A stretch of DNA of 64,000 bases, taken from NCBI GenBank assembly GCA_025548565.1, contig JAJLPB010000003.1, positions 124,001 through 188,000 of the forward strand, written 5' to 3'. Positions within the stretch are counted from its first letter, which is position 1. Each line of letters opens with the position of its first letter. Origin of the DNA: Rugamonas sp. A1-17. Its GTDB lineage: Bacteria; Pseudomonadota; Gammaproteobacteria; Burkholderiales; Burkholderiaceae_D. The notes beneath the pieces are model-generated. The model was not told the DNA's origin. It saw only the letters and a list, made by a program, of their open reading frames with translations, and did not search any database. Positions 1-7,951 of this stretch are shown here, piece after piece. The position numbers were made by a program, and so were the translations under genes.

Positions 1-164
1 TCCAGCAGGCCCAATATGCCCAGCATGGTCGACTTGCCGCAGCCGGATGGCCCGGTGATGGCGACGTATTCGCCCGCTTCGATTTCCAGGTCGATGCGGT
101 CCAGCGCTGTGGTCTGGATTTCTCCCGCCTGATGGATTTTGCTGACGCCGACAAGTTTGATCAT
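1..164 (-). CDS. ABC transporter ATP-binding protein, MacB/LolD-like (N-terminal fragment)
   Basis: Only the first 54 codons lie in the window; the gene continues past the left edge. The translation begins [20 protein letters not shown] and carries a complete Walker A motif, GPSGCGKST, at about residues 39-47. This is typical of the MacB/LolD/SalX branch of ABC ATPases, which power export of peptides, lipoproteins or drugs across the inner membrane. The start at 164 is preceded by an AGAGG ribosome site. It lies 31 bp downstream of the HlyD-type adaptor gene on the same strand, so the two form a MacA-MacB-like export operon. The permease is presumably just outside the window. The substrate cannot be told from the sequence. 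Confidence 0.85.
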   Translation of the reverse strand, partial: MIKLVGVSKIHQAGEIQTTALDRIDLEIEAGEYVAITGPSGCGKSTMLGILGLL

Positions 165-195
165 GGGGTTTGCCTCTGTTGGTAGTTATGGGAAT

Positions 196-1440
196 TTACT
201 GCGTTATTTGAAGCCGTGGTGAATTTCCGTAGGCCGCGTAGCTGGACAGGATCACCTTGTCGCCGGCGGCCAGGCCTTCGAGCACTTCCAGCTGGCTGTT
301 GTTGCGGCGGCCGACCCGCACCGCGCGGCGCTGCGCCGTGCGTCCCCCCGCGTCCAGCACATAGACCCACGCGCCGCCGCTGTCGTTGATGAAGGCGCCG
401 TTCGGCAGCAGCAGCGCCTTGGCCGGCTCGCCCAGCGTAATGCGCGCGTCCAGGCTCTGGCCGGGATTGAGCACCGGCGGCTGGCCGCCGGTGAACACCA
501 GTTCCACCATGAAGCGGCCCTCCTTGATCTGCGGGTAGATGGTGCGGATGTCGACCGCGAAGCTGCGCTCATCCTGCTTGACGCTGCCGTGCCGGCCCAC
601 CGCCATGCGGTTCAGGTAGTACTCGTCCACGCTGGCGGAGAGCTTGAAGCGCGTCGGATCGTCGATGCGGCCGATGTTCTTGCCGGTGCTGATCGATTCG
701 CCCACTTGCAGGTGGAAGTTGGTCAGCCGGCCTTCGACCGGCGCCCGCACGGCCAGCGCGTCGACCGTGGCGGCGACCAGCTTCAGGCCGGAGTTCAGCC
801 CTTCGATGGCCGTTTCCAGCTGCGTTGCGGCGCTGCGGCGCACGTTTTCCTCGGTGCCGGAGGCGCGTTCTTCCTGCGCCAGCAGGCGGCGTTGCTGCTG
901 CAGCTTGTCCGCCGATTCCTCCAGCGCGACGGCGGAGATGTAGCCCTGCGCCGCCAGCCGCACATTGCGCTCGTGCTGCTTGCGGACCTGCTCCAGCGCG
1001 AACTGGAGATCCTCGCGCCGGCGTTGATGGTCGCTGGCGCTGGCCTCCTGCGCCACGCGCAGGTTGGACAGGTTGAATATGCTGACCGCGTGTTCCGACT
1101 GGCGCGCCAGCAGCTCCAGGTTGCGTTGAGGGTTGGAGATGCGGAACAGCAGCTGGCCCTTTTTCACCAGCGTGCCGTCGATGGCGAAGACTTCTTCGAC
1201 GCGGCCCGATTCGACCGAGTCGAGTATCACGGAATTGAGCGGCTCCGCATTGGCGCGCACCACGATTTCGTCGACGAAGACGCCGCGTTCCGCCTGGCCG
1301 ATGCGCAGGTCGGCGCCGTCCACCTGCAGGCCGCGCGGCATCCAGGACCACAGGCCGTAGCCGGCCGCCGCGACGGCCAGCGTGGCCGCGAGGCCGATGG
1401 CGATAGCCTTGCCGCGTTTGCGCGGCACAACGACATCCAT
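196..1440 (-). CDS. HlyD/MacA-type periplasmic adaptor subunit of an efflux ABC transporter
   Basis: This is a membrane-anchored adaptor that would bridge an inner-membrane ABC exporter to an outer-membrane channel. The 414-residue reading has one N-terminal membrane segment just after MDVVVPRKRGK. A biotinyl-lipoyl-like barrel half follows (SGRVEEVFAIDGTLVKKGQ), then a long alpha-helical hairpin rich in Q, R, E and A, the second barrel half (VRAPVEGRLTNFHLQVGES), and a C-terminal membrane-proximal domain. The frame stays open upstream to 1656 and offers ATGs at 1509, 1500 and 1440. The sigma-54 promoter at 1512-1527 predicts transcription from about 1501. That would leave ATG-1500 without a leader, so 1440 is preferred even though no clear Shine-Dalgarno precedes either start. 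The gene forms an operon with the ATPase downstream. Confidence 0.85.
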   Translation of the reverse strand: MDVVVPRKRGKAIAIGLAATLAVAAAGYGLWSWMPRGLQVDGADLRIGQAERGVFVDEIVVRANAEPLNSVILDSVESGRVEEVFAIDGTLVKKGQLLFRISNPQRNLELLARQSEHAVSIFNLSNLRVAQEASASDHQRRREDLQFALEQVRKQHERNVRLAAQGYISAVALEESADKLQQQRRLLAQEERASGTEENVRRSAATQLETAIEGLNSGLKLVAATVDALAVRAPVEGRLTNFHLQVGESISTGKNIGRIDDPTRFKLSASVDEYYLNRMAVGRHGSVKQDERSFAVDIRTIYPQIKEGRFMVELVFTGGQPPVLNPGQSLDARITLGEPAKALLLPNGAFINDSGGAWVYVLDAGGRTAQRRAVRVGRRNNSQLEVLEGLAAGDKVILSSYAAYGNSPRLQITQ

Positions 1441-1511
1441 CGCCGCGCCGCTGGATGGCAGCTGAGTTGGAGTGGGACCGATATTTTTTTTGATGTGCAT
1501 ACCGGTCATAC

Positions 1512-1527
1512 AGCAAGCGCTGTGCCA
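1512..1527 (-). promoter_or_regulatory. Sigma-54 (-24/-12) promoter of the efflux operon
   Basis: On the minus strand the sequence TGGCAC-A-GCGC-TTGCT matches the RpoN consensus TGGCACG-N4-TTGCW with one substitution, at the seventh base. The GG and GC elements have the required spacing. The predicted transcription start is near 1501, which helps choose the adaptor start codon. It faces the HlyD/MacB-like operon and lies next to a divergently encoded sigma-54 activator gene. Confidence 0.75.
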
Positions 1528-1577
1528 AGCCGGAAAACCCTGTATTGACGGCCTGTCCGGCCGGTGCCGGGCGTTCG

Positions 1578-1619
1578 GTGTCCGCTTATGAACAGCGGCC
1601 GGTGTTCGGAACTGAACAC
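1578..1619. promoter_or_regulatory. Paired dyad sites, candidate enhancer (UAS) for the sigma-54 activator
   Basis: Two copies of GTGTYC-N6-GAACAS are present. One is perfect (1602-1619, GTGTTC then GAACAC) and one imperfect (1578-1595, GTGTCC then GAACAG). Their centres are 24 bp apart, and they lie about 50-95 bp upstream of the -24 element at 1512-1527. This is where NtrC-type activators normally bind. The inferred ligand is the response regulator encoded from 1692. Confidence 0.6.
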
Positions 1620-1679
1620 TTGCCGCGTGTGTGCGCGGCGCGCGGCCGCAAGCCATGTCCGCAGCCCGTTGGCGGCTGC

Positions 1680-1685
1680 TAGAAT
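1680..1685 (+). promoter_or_regulatory. Candidate -10 element for a leaderless transcript of the response regulator
   Basis: TAGAAT ends 6 nt before the ATG at 1692, so transcription would start at or next to the start codon. No Shine-Dalgarno sequence precedes that ATG. The same spacing recurs before the gene at 62560. No convincing -35 is visible. Confidence 0.4.
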
Positions 1686-1691
1686 GCCTGC

Positions 1692-3083
1692 ATGTCCGCC
1701 TATGTATTGATACTCGATGATGACGCCGATGTCGCCACTGCCGCGCAGTTGCTGCTGCGGCGGCGCTATGGCAAGGTCGCCACGCTGTGCGATCCGGCGG
1801 GCCTGCCCGTCTTGCTGGCGCAGGGCGTGCCGGACGTGGTGCTGCTGGACCTGAACTTCACACCCGGCTCCATCGACGGTGCGGAAGGGCTTGCGGTGCT
1901 GGACCTGTTGCGCTCCCAGGCGCAGCCGCCGGCGGTGATCGCGATGACCGCCTACGCCGACGTGCCGCTGGCGGTGGAAGCATTGAAGCGCGGCGCCGGC
2001 GATTTCATCACCAAGCCGTGGGACAACGCGCGGCTGGTAGCCGCCATCGACCAGGCGCTGGCCCGCCGCGCCGCCATGCGTGGCCCGGCCACGGCGGCGC
2101 CCGACCTGATGGGCGAATCCGCGGCGATGCGCGAGCTGAAGGCGCTGATCGCCAGCGTGGCGCCGACCGAAGCGAACGTGATGGTGCTGGGCGAGAACGG
2201 CGTCGGCAAGGAGCTGGTGGCGCGCGCGATCCATGCGCTGTCGCGCCGCGCGGCGGGCACGCTGCTGGCGGTGGACATGGGGGCGTTGCCGGAATCGACG
2301 TTCGAGAGCGAGTTGTTCGGCCATCGCAAAGGTTCGTTCACGGACGCGAAGGCCGACAGGGCGGGGCGCTTCCAGGCCGCGCGCGGTGGTTCGCTGTTTT
2401 TGGACGAAATCGGCAATATGCCGCTGGCGGCGCAGGCCAAGCTGCTCACCGCACTGGAGCGGCGCGAGGTGACGCCGATCGGCGCCGACAAGCCGGAGGC
2501 CATCGACGTGCGCATCGTCAGCGCGACCAATCTGGATGAAGCGCGGCTGTTCGATCCCGCTGTGTTCCGGCCGGACTTGCTGTTCCGGTTGAACACCATC
2601 GTAATCCGCGTGCCGCCGCTGCGCGAACGCCGCGAGGATATTCCGCTGCTGCTGACGCATTATCTGAACCTGTACGCGCTGCAGTACGAGCGGCCTGCGC
2701 GCAATGTGAGCGCGGCGGCGCTGGACGGCTTGCTGCGCCACGACTGGCCGGGCAATGTGCGCGCGCTGCGTCATGCCTGCGAGCGCGCCGTGATCCTGGG
2801 GCAGGGAACCGAATTTTCCTTGAGCGATTTCGGCCTCGGCGCCGGCGTGGCGACGATGGACGGCGGCGCAGATTTCACCGCCGCACCGGGCGTCGCCGCT
2901 GCCGCTTCCGCGCGCGGCGCCCCCAGCGGCGCCGTTGGCAGCGACATGACACTCGATGCGCTGGAGCGCGAAGCCATCGCCTCGGCGCTGGCCCAGTTCA
3001 ACGGCAACATCAGCCACGCCGCCAAGTCGCTGGGCGTGAGCCGCGCCGCGCTGTACCGCAAGCTGGGCAAGCATGGCATCTGA
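1692..3083 (+). CDS. Sigma-54-dependent response regulator (NtrC family)
   Basis: 463 residues in the order receiver, AAA+ and Fis-type HTH. The receiver has acidic residues in LILDDDAD, the phospho-acceptor Asp53 in VVLLDLNF, and a conserved Lys in FITKPWD. The AAA+ domain has Walker A GENGVGKE at about 167-174 and the Walker B region SLFLDEIG. The sigma-54 contact loop reads GSFTDA (214-219) instead of the usual GAFTGA. The C-terminus (ISHAAKSLGVSRAALYRKL) is a Fis helix-turn-helix. It overlaps the kinase gene by 11 bp, so the two are translationally coupled. Its likely target is the divergent efflux operon, whose sigma-54 promoter and dyad sites lie in the shared 251-bp spacer. Confidence 0.93.
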   Translation: MSAYVLILDDDADVATAAQLLLRRRYGKVATLCDPAGLPVLLAQGVPDVVLLDLNFTPGSIDGAEGLAVLDLLRSQAQPPAVIAMTAYADVPLAVEALKRGAGDFITKPWDNARLVAAIDQALARRAAMRGPATAAPDLMGESAAMRELKALIASVAPTEANVMVLGENGVGKELVARAIHALSRRAAGTLLAVDMGALPESTFESELFGHRKGSFTDAKADRAGRFQAARGGSLFLDEIGNMPLAAQAKLLTALERREVTPIGADKPEAIDVRIVSATNLDEARLFDPAVFRPDLLFRLNTIVIRVPPLRERREDIPLLLTHYLNLYALQYERPARNVSAAALDGLLRHDWPGNVRALRHACERAVILGQGTEFSLSDFGLGAGVATMDGGADFTAAPGVAAAASARGAPSGAVGSDMTLDALEREAIASALAQFNGNISHAAKSLGVSRAALYRKLGKHGI

Positions 3084-4320
3084 ACGCGCCCTCAAGCTGG
3101 GCGCCGCCGGCAGCGTCGCCGCCTTGATGGTGCTGACCGCCGTTGCCGACATCATGTCCGCCACGCCCGAGCCGCGCCGCATCGTGCTGTGCGGCCTGGC
3201 CGCCCTGATCCCGGCCGCCGCGTTATGGCAATGCTTGCGCCGCCTGGTCCCCCGCACCCCGCGCATGGAAGCGCAGGACAGCACCATGCTCCATGGCGCC
3301 GCATCCGCGGGCCGCGAACTGTCCGACACCGTCCACGCGCTGGAAGCCCGGCTCGAACACGCGCCCATCGCCCTGTTCAGCATCCAGAACGCGGCCGGTT
3401 TCGGCACGGTGGCGCCGCTCAACGCCAGCGCGCGCCGCCTGCTCGCACCCGGCCGCGCCAGCGCCCCGCAGGACCTGCACCAGCTGCTGGCCGCGCAAAC
3501 CGCCGGCCAGCGGCAGCTGATCAGCTTTGACACCGAGCGTGGCGTGGAGCGCGCATTGGTCGCCGTCTCCGCGCTGGCGATGCAGGGCGCGCCCCAGCGC
3601 CTGGCCGCGCTGATGCCGGTGGAAAGCGAACTGGAAGCCGAAGCCCTGAACGCCTGGCGCGAACTGGTACAGGTGCTGACCCACGAGATCATGAACTCCC
3701 TGACGCCGGTCGCTTCGTTGTCGCGCACCGCCTGCGGCCTGCTGGATGAAGCGGCGGCGGGCCTGCCGGCCGATATCCACGCGGACCTGGGCACCGCGCT
3801 GGACGCCATCTCGCGCCGCGCCGCCAGCCTGGTGGATTTTGTCGGCAGCTATCGCAGCCTGTCGACGGTGCCGCAAGCGCAGCCGCAGCGCGTGCTGCTG
3901 GAGGAGCTGTTCGAACGCCTGTCCATGCTGATCGCGCCGCAGTGGCAGGAACTGGGCGGGCGTGTATCGTTCTCGGTGGAGCCGGCGTCGCTGGCGGTGA
4001 TGATCGATCCGGGACAACTGGAGCAGGCGCTCATCAACCTGTTGAAGAACGCCGCCGAAGCCATCACCGGCAAGGCGCCGGAAGCGCAGGTGCGCGCGCG
4101 GCTGAGCCGGGGCGGACGCCTGCGCATCGAAGTGTCCGACAACGGCCCAGGCGTGCCGGAGGCGCTGGCCGCGCACATCTTCACGCCGTTCTTCTCGACC
4201 AAAAAGCAGGGCAGGGGCATCGGCCTGGCGATGGTGCGGCACCTGGTGCACGCCAACGGCGGCACGGTGCGTTACGCGCGCTCGGTCAGCGCCGGCGCGC
4301 GCTTCATGCTGACCTTTTAG
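3073..4320 (+). CDS. Membrane sensor histidine kinase, NtrY/PrsK-like
   Basis: 415 residues. Two membrane segments lie near residues 8-28 and 36-56 with almost no periplasmic loop between them, so sensing is probably within the membrane or cytoplasmic. A PAS-like stretch follows. The H box is VLTHEIMNSLTPVASLS with His204, the N box is LINLLKNAAEAI, and the G boxes are VSDNGPGVPEAL and GRGIGLAMVRHLV, giving a complete HisKA and HATPase_c core. The ATG lies inside the end of the response regulator gene (11-bp overlap), which marks it as the cognate kinase. Its stop overlaps the convergent elaA stop by 4 bp. The signal sensed is unknown. Confidence 0.9.
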   Translation: MASERALKLGAAGSVAALMVLTAVADIMSATPEPRRIVLCGLAALIPAAALWQCLRRLVPRTPRMEAQDSTMLHGAASAGRELSDTVHALEARLEHAPIALFSIQNAAGFGTVAPLNASARRLLAPGRASAPQDLHQLLAAQTAGQRQLISFDTERGVERALVAVSALAMQGAPQRLAALMPVESELEAEALNAWRELVQVLTHEIMNSLTPVASLSRTACGLLDEAAAGLPADIHADLGTALDAISRRAASLVDFVGSYRSLSTVPQAQPQRVLLEELFERLSMLIAPQWQELGGRVSFSVEPASLAVMIDPGQLEQALINLLKNAAEAITGKAPEAQVRARLSRGGRLRIEVSDNGPGVPEALAAHIFTPFFSTKKQGRGIGLAMVRHLVHANGGTVRYARSVSAGARFMLTF

Positions 4321-4769
4321 CGCACCATGTCGATGTGCAGGATGCCGTCTTCGTCGTACGGCTCGGTGACCTTCCGGAAGCCATAGCCGCCGTAGAATTT
4401 TTCCAGGTGCGCCTGCGCGCCGATGCGGAAGCCGTAACCAGGATGCAGCGCCTCCGCCAGCGGAATCGCCTTGGCCAGCAGCTCGCGGCCGATGCCGCTG
4501 CCGCGCGCGGCCTGCGTGGTCAGCACGCGGCCCAGCGACATCTCATCGTACTTCACGCCCGGCGGCACGCAGCGCAGGTACGCGACCAGCGTGCGCTTGC
4601 CGTCGATCTCGCGCCAGGCCATCAGGTGATGGCACTGCGGATCGCAGCCGTCGATGTCCGGGTACAAACAGGTCTGCTCGAGGATGAACACCTGCTGGCG
4701 CTGCAGCAGCACCTCATACCAGTCCAGGCGGGGGATGTCTTCAAAGGCCAGCCATTGCCACTCAATCAT
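4317..4769 (-). CDS. elaA: GNAT N-acetyltransferase, ElaA family
   Basis: 150 residues, the family's usual length. The N-terminus (LLQRQQVFILEQTCLYPDIDG) and CHHLMAW block are characteristic of ElaA proteins. The acetyl-CoA binding loop is TTQAARGSGIGRELL. Its molecular substrate is not established in the family. It is a single gene, convergent with the kinase gene, with a 4-bp overlap of stop codons. The start ATG at 4769 is supported by the family's typical N-terminus. Confidence 0.85.
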   Translation of the reverse strand: MIEWQWLAFEDIPRLDWYEVLLQRQQVFILEQTCLYPDIDGCDPQCHHLMAWREIDGKRTLVAYLRCVPPGVKYDEMSLGRVLTTQAARGSGIGRELLAKAIPLAEALHPGYGFRIGAQAHLEKFYGGYGFRKVTEPYDEDGILHIDMVR

Positions 4770-4808
4770 TGCGCGTCCCGATGCGGATCAAAACATCGAT
4801 TGTATGTG

Positions 4809-4843
4809 AAAAAAGGCCGGCGCCTCGGAGGAGGGGCCGGCCT
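4809..4843 (-). terminator. Rho-independent terminator downstream of ohr
   Basis: On the minus strand, AGGCCGGC and GCCGGCCT form a perfect 8-bp stem around a 14-nt loop, followed by a run of six T. It lies just past the ohr stop codon. Confidence 0.8.
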
Positions 4844-4864
4844 GTCGTTCGCTGACTGTATCGA

Positions 4865-5290
4865 TTACACGATGGTCAGGGTCACGTCGATGTTACCGCG
4901 GGTGGCGTTCGAGTATGGGCACACGACGTGGGCGGCGGCGACCAGCTTTTCAGCGGTTTCGCGGTCCAGGCCTGGCAGCGAGATTTTCAGTTCCACTTCG
5001 ATGCCGAAACCGGTAGGGATGGCGCCGATGCCGACGGTGCCTTCCACCGAAACGTCCGCAGGCACGGCGATCTTGTCGCGGCCGCCGACGAATTTCATCG
5101 CGCCGATGAAGCAGGCCGAGTAGCCGGCGGCGAACAGCTGCTCAGGGTTGGTGCCGACGGCGCCGGCGCCGCCCAGTTCTTTCGGGGTGGTCAGCTTCAC
5201 GTCCAGCACGTTGTCGGAGGAAACAGCACGGCCTTCGCGGCCACCGGTTGCTTTTGCGTTTGCGCGGTACAGAACTTGTTGGATCGACAT
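4865..5290 (-). CDS. ohr: Organic hydroperoxide resistance protein Ohr (OsmC superfamily)
   Basis: 141 residues, full family length. Ohr is a thiol peroxidase that reduces organic and fatty-acid hydroperoxides using lipoylated proteins as reductant. Both catalytic cysteines are visible, one in [10 protein letters not shown] and the other in [26 protein letters not shown] is an Ohr signature. It is monocistronic, with its own terminator at 4809-4843. No OhrR regulator gene is adjacent, and no clear OhrR operator could be made out in the upstream 260 bp. Confidence 0.95.
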   Translation of the reverse strand: MSIQQVLYRANAKATGGREGRAVSSDNVLDVKLTTPKELGGAGAVGTNPEQLFAAGYSACFIGAMKFVGGRDKIAVPADVSVEGTVGIGAIPTGFGIEVELKISLPGLDRETAEKLVAAAHVVCPYSNATRGNIDVTLTIV

Positions 5291-5549
5291 GATGATTTCC
5301 TTTTCAGTGAGTGAGGATGTCTAATTAACTATTAAATCGCAAGCTACTTACTTCTACTATCCGGCGTTGTTTGCAGCGCCCATGACCACACTATAGATTG
5401 TGCGCGATTGAATAGCAAGCGATTTTTGAAAATATTTTTGACCTTGCCCGTTATCCGCGGTGCCCCACGGTTATCAGGTGTGGTCGTTTTTGCATGTTGT
5501 CCTGCCTACAATTCATCCATCAAACGCACTCTATGGATGGGAACCTGTG

Positions 5550-7487
5550 ATGAACACGCATGTGATCAACGGACTGGCCGAGCTTTGGAAGGACTCGAAG
5601 GGGTCTCCAGATATTCGCATTGCAGTACTGGATGGGGTGCCTGACTTGTCTCATCCCTCGCTGCAGTCGGCTGACATCAAATCCATCACCACTGGAGCCG
5701 CCGGTGCGGTTGGCGGTGCGACGACAAATCATGCGACGCACATCTTCAGCAAGATCTTCGGCGAAGGTGATGGAGACGGAGGCATTCAAGGCTGGGCTCC
5801 TGGCTGCAAGGGCATTTCGATCCCGATTTTTTCCGCCGGCCCCAGCAATCGCGTCTCGCAAAGAGACCTGGTCAACGCGCTGCGCATCGCCATCGACCAC
5901 GAGGTCCAGGTGATCAATATCAGCGGCGGCCAGCTCGTCGCCGCCAACAATGAAGCCGACACATCGCTGCGCGACATCGTGCAGGAGTGCCATGACAAAA
6001 ACATACTCGTTGTCGCGGCGGCCGGTAATAACGGCTGCGAATGCCGGCACATTCCCGCCAGCTTGCCGCATGTGCTGGCCGTGGGCGCCATGGACAGCAA
6101 CGGCCAGCCTATGGATTTTAGTAACTGGGGGAATGAATACCTCACGCAAGGAATACTCGCGCCTGGGCAGGAAATCCTCGGTGCCCAGGCCAATGGCGCA
6201 AGCGCTCGCCTGACAGGCACCAGTTTCGCCACCCCACTCGTGTCCGCAGTTGCCGCCCTGCTGCTCTCTATACAACGGAAGAGAGGCATGCCCGCCTCTC
6301 CCAACCAGGTGCGTGAGGCACTTCTCGCGAGTGCCTCACCATGCGATCCCCGCTGGGGGTCGGACTGTCGCCGATTCCTGGCCGGGCGTCTGAACATTCA
6401 ACAGGCCTACGTTCACCTATTCAATGGAGGAAGTGCTATGACTCACCAACAAACAGACGCCGACACCAGCGTCCCATCCACGGTATCGCTCACACCGTCC
6501 GGCCTGGAGCCACAAGGGTCCCTGGACGCGATGGCCGCCATGCCGGCCGAGGCGCCCGCGGATTCCGCAGGCATCGTTAGCGTGGCCGCCGGCGCCACGG
6601 GCATCGTTCCATCCGGCGCCAGCGGCATCGTTCCGTCCGGCGCGTGCGGATGCAAGCCGTCATCGTCGTCGCTGGTCTACGCCCTCGGGAAAATCGGCTA
6701 TGACTTCGGCACCGAAGCCCGCCGCGACGGCTTCACTCAGCTGATGCCTGCCGGCCAGAGCCCCTACAACCCTGAGCAGTTGCTGGCCTATCTGGAAAAC
6801 CGCGAGTTCGAATCCAGCATGTTGATCTGGACGCTCAACATCGACCTGACCCCCATCTATGCAGTCGAACCAAGCGAGCCCTTCGCACGCGACACGTACG
6901 GCCTGCTGGTGGGCGCCCTGGAAGGGCAGGTGGCGAAGCCGGATTCCGACGGCTATGTCGAGCGCGTTTCCATTCCCGGCTACCTCACCGGCAAAACGGT
7001 GCGGCTGTATTCCGGCCAGGTGGTGCCGGTGATCTCGGTGGTTCCGCGTGGCCTGTACTACTGGAACGTGAACAAGCTGATCGACACTGCGATGAAGGCG
7101 GCCAACCTCACCGACAAGGACGACAAGCTGAAGAGTGGCCTGCGCGAGTTCCTGAACCGCATCTACTACGACTTCCGCAATCTCGGCACCGCGTCTTCGG
7201 AACGGGCCATGAATTTTGCCGCCACCAACGCCTTCCAGGCAATCACCGTATTCGCGGAAAACCTGACACCGGACGACAACGGGCATTCGCGTCAACTGGC
7301 CAAGATCGCCGTGGAGAAGAGCCCCTTCTGCCGTCTCGATTCCGATTGCTGGGACGTCAAGCTGGCCTTCTTCGATCCCGAGAACGATCAGCGCGCATGG
7401 CGCATCGTGCGCTACACGATAGACGTGAGCGACGTGATGCCCGTGACGATAGGCGACCCGAAAGCCTGGGCGGCAACCAGCTTCTGA
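5550..7487 (+). CDS. PatA/PatG-type S8 subtilisin-like protease with C-terminal PatG domain
   Basis: 645 residues with no signal peptide, so cytoplasmic. Residues 1 to about 300 are a subtilase domain with Asp28 (IAVLDG), His61 (NHATHIF), the oxyanion Asn in AAAGNNG (about 160) and Ser225 (TGTSFATP), so the triad is intact. A low-complexity linker follows, with a repeated GIVPSGAS/GIVPSGAC unit ending in CGC (351-366). A C-terminal block of about 275 residues begins SLVYALGKIGYDFGTEARRD and resembles the PatG/PatA-associated domain. PatA and PatG proteases cleave and macrocyclise cyanobactin precursors. The frame is open upstream to 5460, but ATG-5550 begins the conserved part. Two precursor-like genes follow directly. 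The region looks lower in GC than its flanks. Confidence 0.85.
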   Translation: MNTHVINGLAELWKDSKGSPDIRIAVLDGVPDLSHPSLQSADIKSITTGAAGAVGGATTNHATHIFSKIFGEGDGDGGIQGWAPGCKGISIPIFSAGPSNRVSQRDLVNALRIAIDHEVQVINISGGQLVAANNEADTSLRDIVQECHDKNILVVAAAGNNGCECRHIPASLPHVLAVGAMDSNGQPMDFSNWGNEYLTQGILAPGQEILGAQANGASARLTGTSFATPLVSAVAALLLSIQRKRGMPASPNQVREALLASASPCDPRWGSDCRRFLAGRLNIQQAYVHLFNGGSAMTHQQTDADTSVPSTVSLTPSGLEPQGSLDAMAAMPAEAPADSAGIVSVAAGATGIVPSGASGIVPSGACGCKPSSSSLVYALGKIGYDFGTEARRDGFTQLMPAGQSPYNPEQLLAYLENREFESSMLIWTLNIDLTPIYAVEPSEPFARDTYGLLVGALEGQVAKPDSDGYVERVSIPGYLTGKTVRLYSGQVVPVISVVPRGLYYWNVNKLIDTAMKAANLTDKDDKLKSGLREFLNRIYYDFRNLGTASSERAMNFAATNAFQAITVFAENLTPDDNGHSRQLAKIAVEKSPFCRLDSDCWDVKLAFFDPENDQRAWRIVRYTIDVSDVMPVTIGDPKAWAATSF

Positions 7488-7609
7488 TATCCGGCGTATT
7501 GCGCCGGGCAGGAAGACACGGGGGAGCAGCGGAGGTGGCGGCTGGTCCGCCTCAGGAGGCCCTCGTGGAGAAATCCAGCCATATTTCAACCTCACTTTGG
7601 AGAATCATC

Positions 7610-7813
7610 ATGAAAAAAGCGAACTATGAGTTTTCGAGCAAACAGCACATCGGCATGCCTATGCAGGCCAGCCCTGTGCATCGCACCATGGCCGGCGGCG
7701 GCGCCATCTCCGACGCCAGCGGCATCGAGGCATCGGGCTGGTGGGATACGCTGAAGAGCGTGGCCTCCACCGTCGCCCCATATGCTGCCAAAGTCGCGGG
7801 CGCCCTGCTGTAA
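7610..7813 (+). CDS. Putative precursor peptide 1 of the PatG-protease locus
   Basis: 67 residues. The ATG at 7610 has TTTGGAG about 8 nt upstream. The N-terminal half is leader-like and contains MPMQASPVHRTM (residues 16-27), which is shared with the next small gene (MPDQAQPIQRSM). After AGGGAISDASGIEASG comes a 24-residue tail starting WWDTLKSVAS (residues 44-67) that would form an amphipathic, weakly cationic helix rich in A, V and L. It contains Ser and Thr but no Cys. A cut after Gly43, before the Trp pair, would match Gly39/Phe40 of peptide 2. A substrate role for the protease is inferred from adjacency and the shared motif. It is not a recognised family. Confidence 0.65.
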   Translation: MKKANYEFSSKQHIGMPMQASPVHRTMAGGGAISDASGIEASGWWDTLKSVASTVAPYAAKVAGALL

Positions 7814-7835
7814 GCGCATGTTTGCGCGCTGACGC

Positions 7836-7906
7836 ACGTCCCCGTTCGGTCTGACCGGGGGGACGGGGTTCCACCGGCCGGCGGCCTTGGCCAGGCGCCG
7901 GTGGAA
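7836..7906 (+). terminator. Hairpins between the two precursor genes (attenuator or processing site)
   Basis: Two stem-loops occupy the 138-bp gap. The first (7836-7863) pairs GTCCCC with GGGGAC. The second is stronger: TTCCACCGGC (7869-7878) pairs perfectly with GCCGGTGGAA (7897-7906). No T-run follows, so an mRNA-stabilising or partial-attenuation element is more likely than a full terminator. It could raise peptide 1 levels over the downstream genes. Confidence 0.45.
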
Positions 7907-7951
7907 TTTCGATGCGTCACGCGCCCCCCAATCAATCCACGCGAGGACATC

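Noticed and set aside
1506..3809. Long open frame antisense to the response regulator and kinase genes
   Set aside because: Frames this long are expected opposite GC-rich genes. The translation is Arg/Ala/Gln/His-rich without domains, while the plus strand encodes a complete two-component pair.
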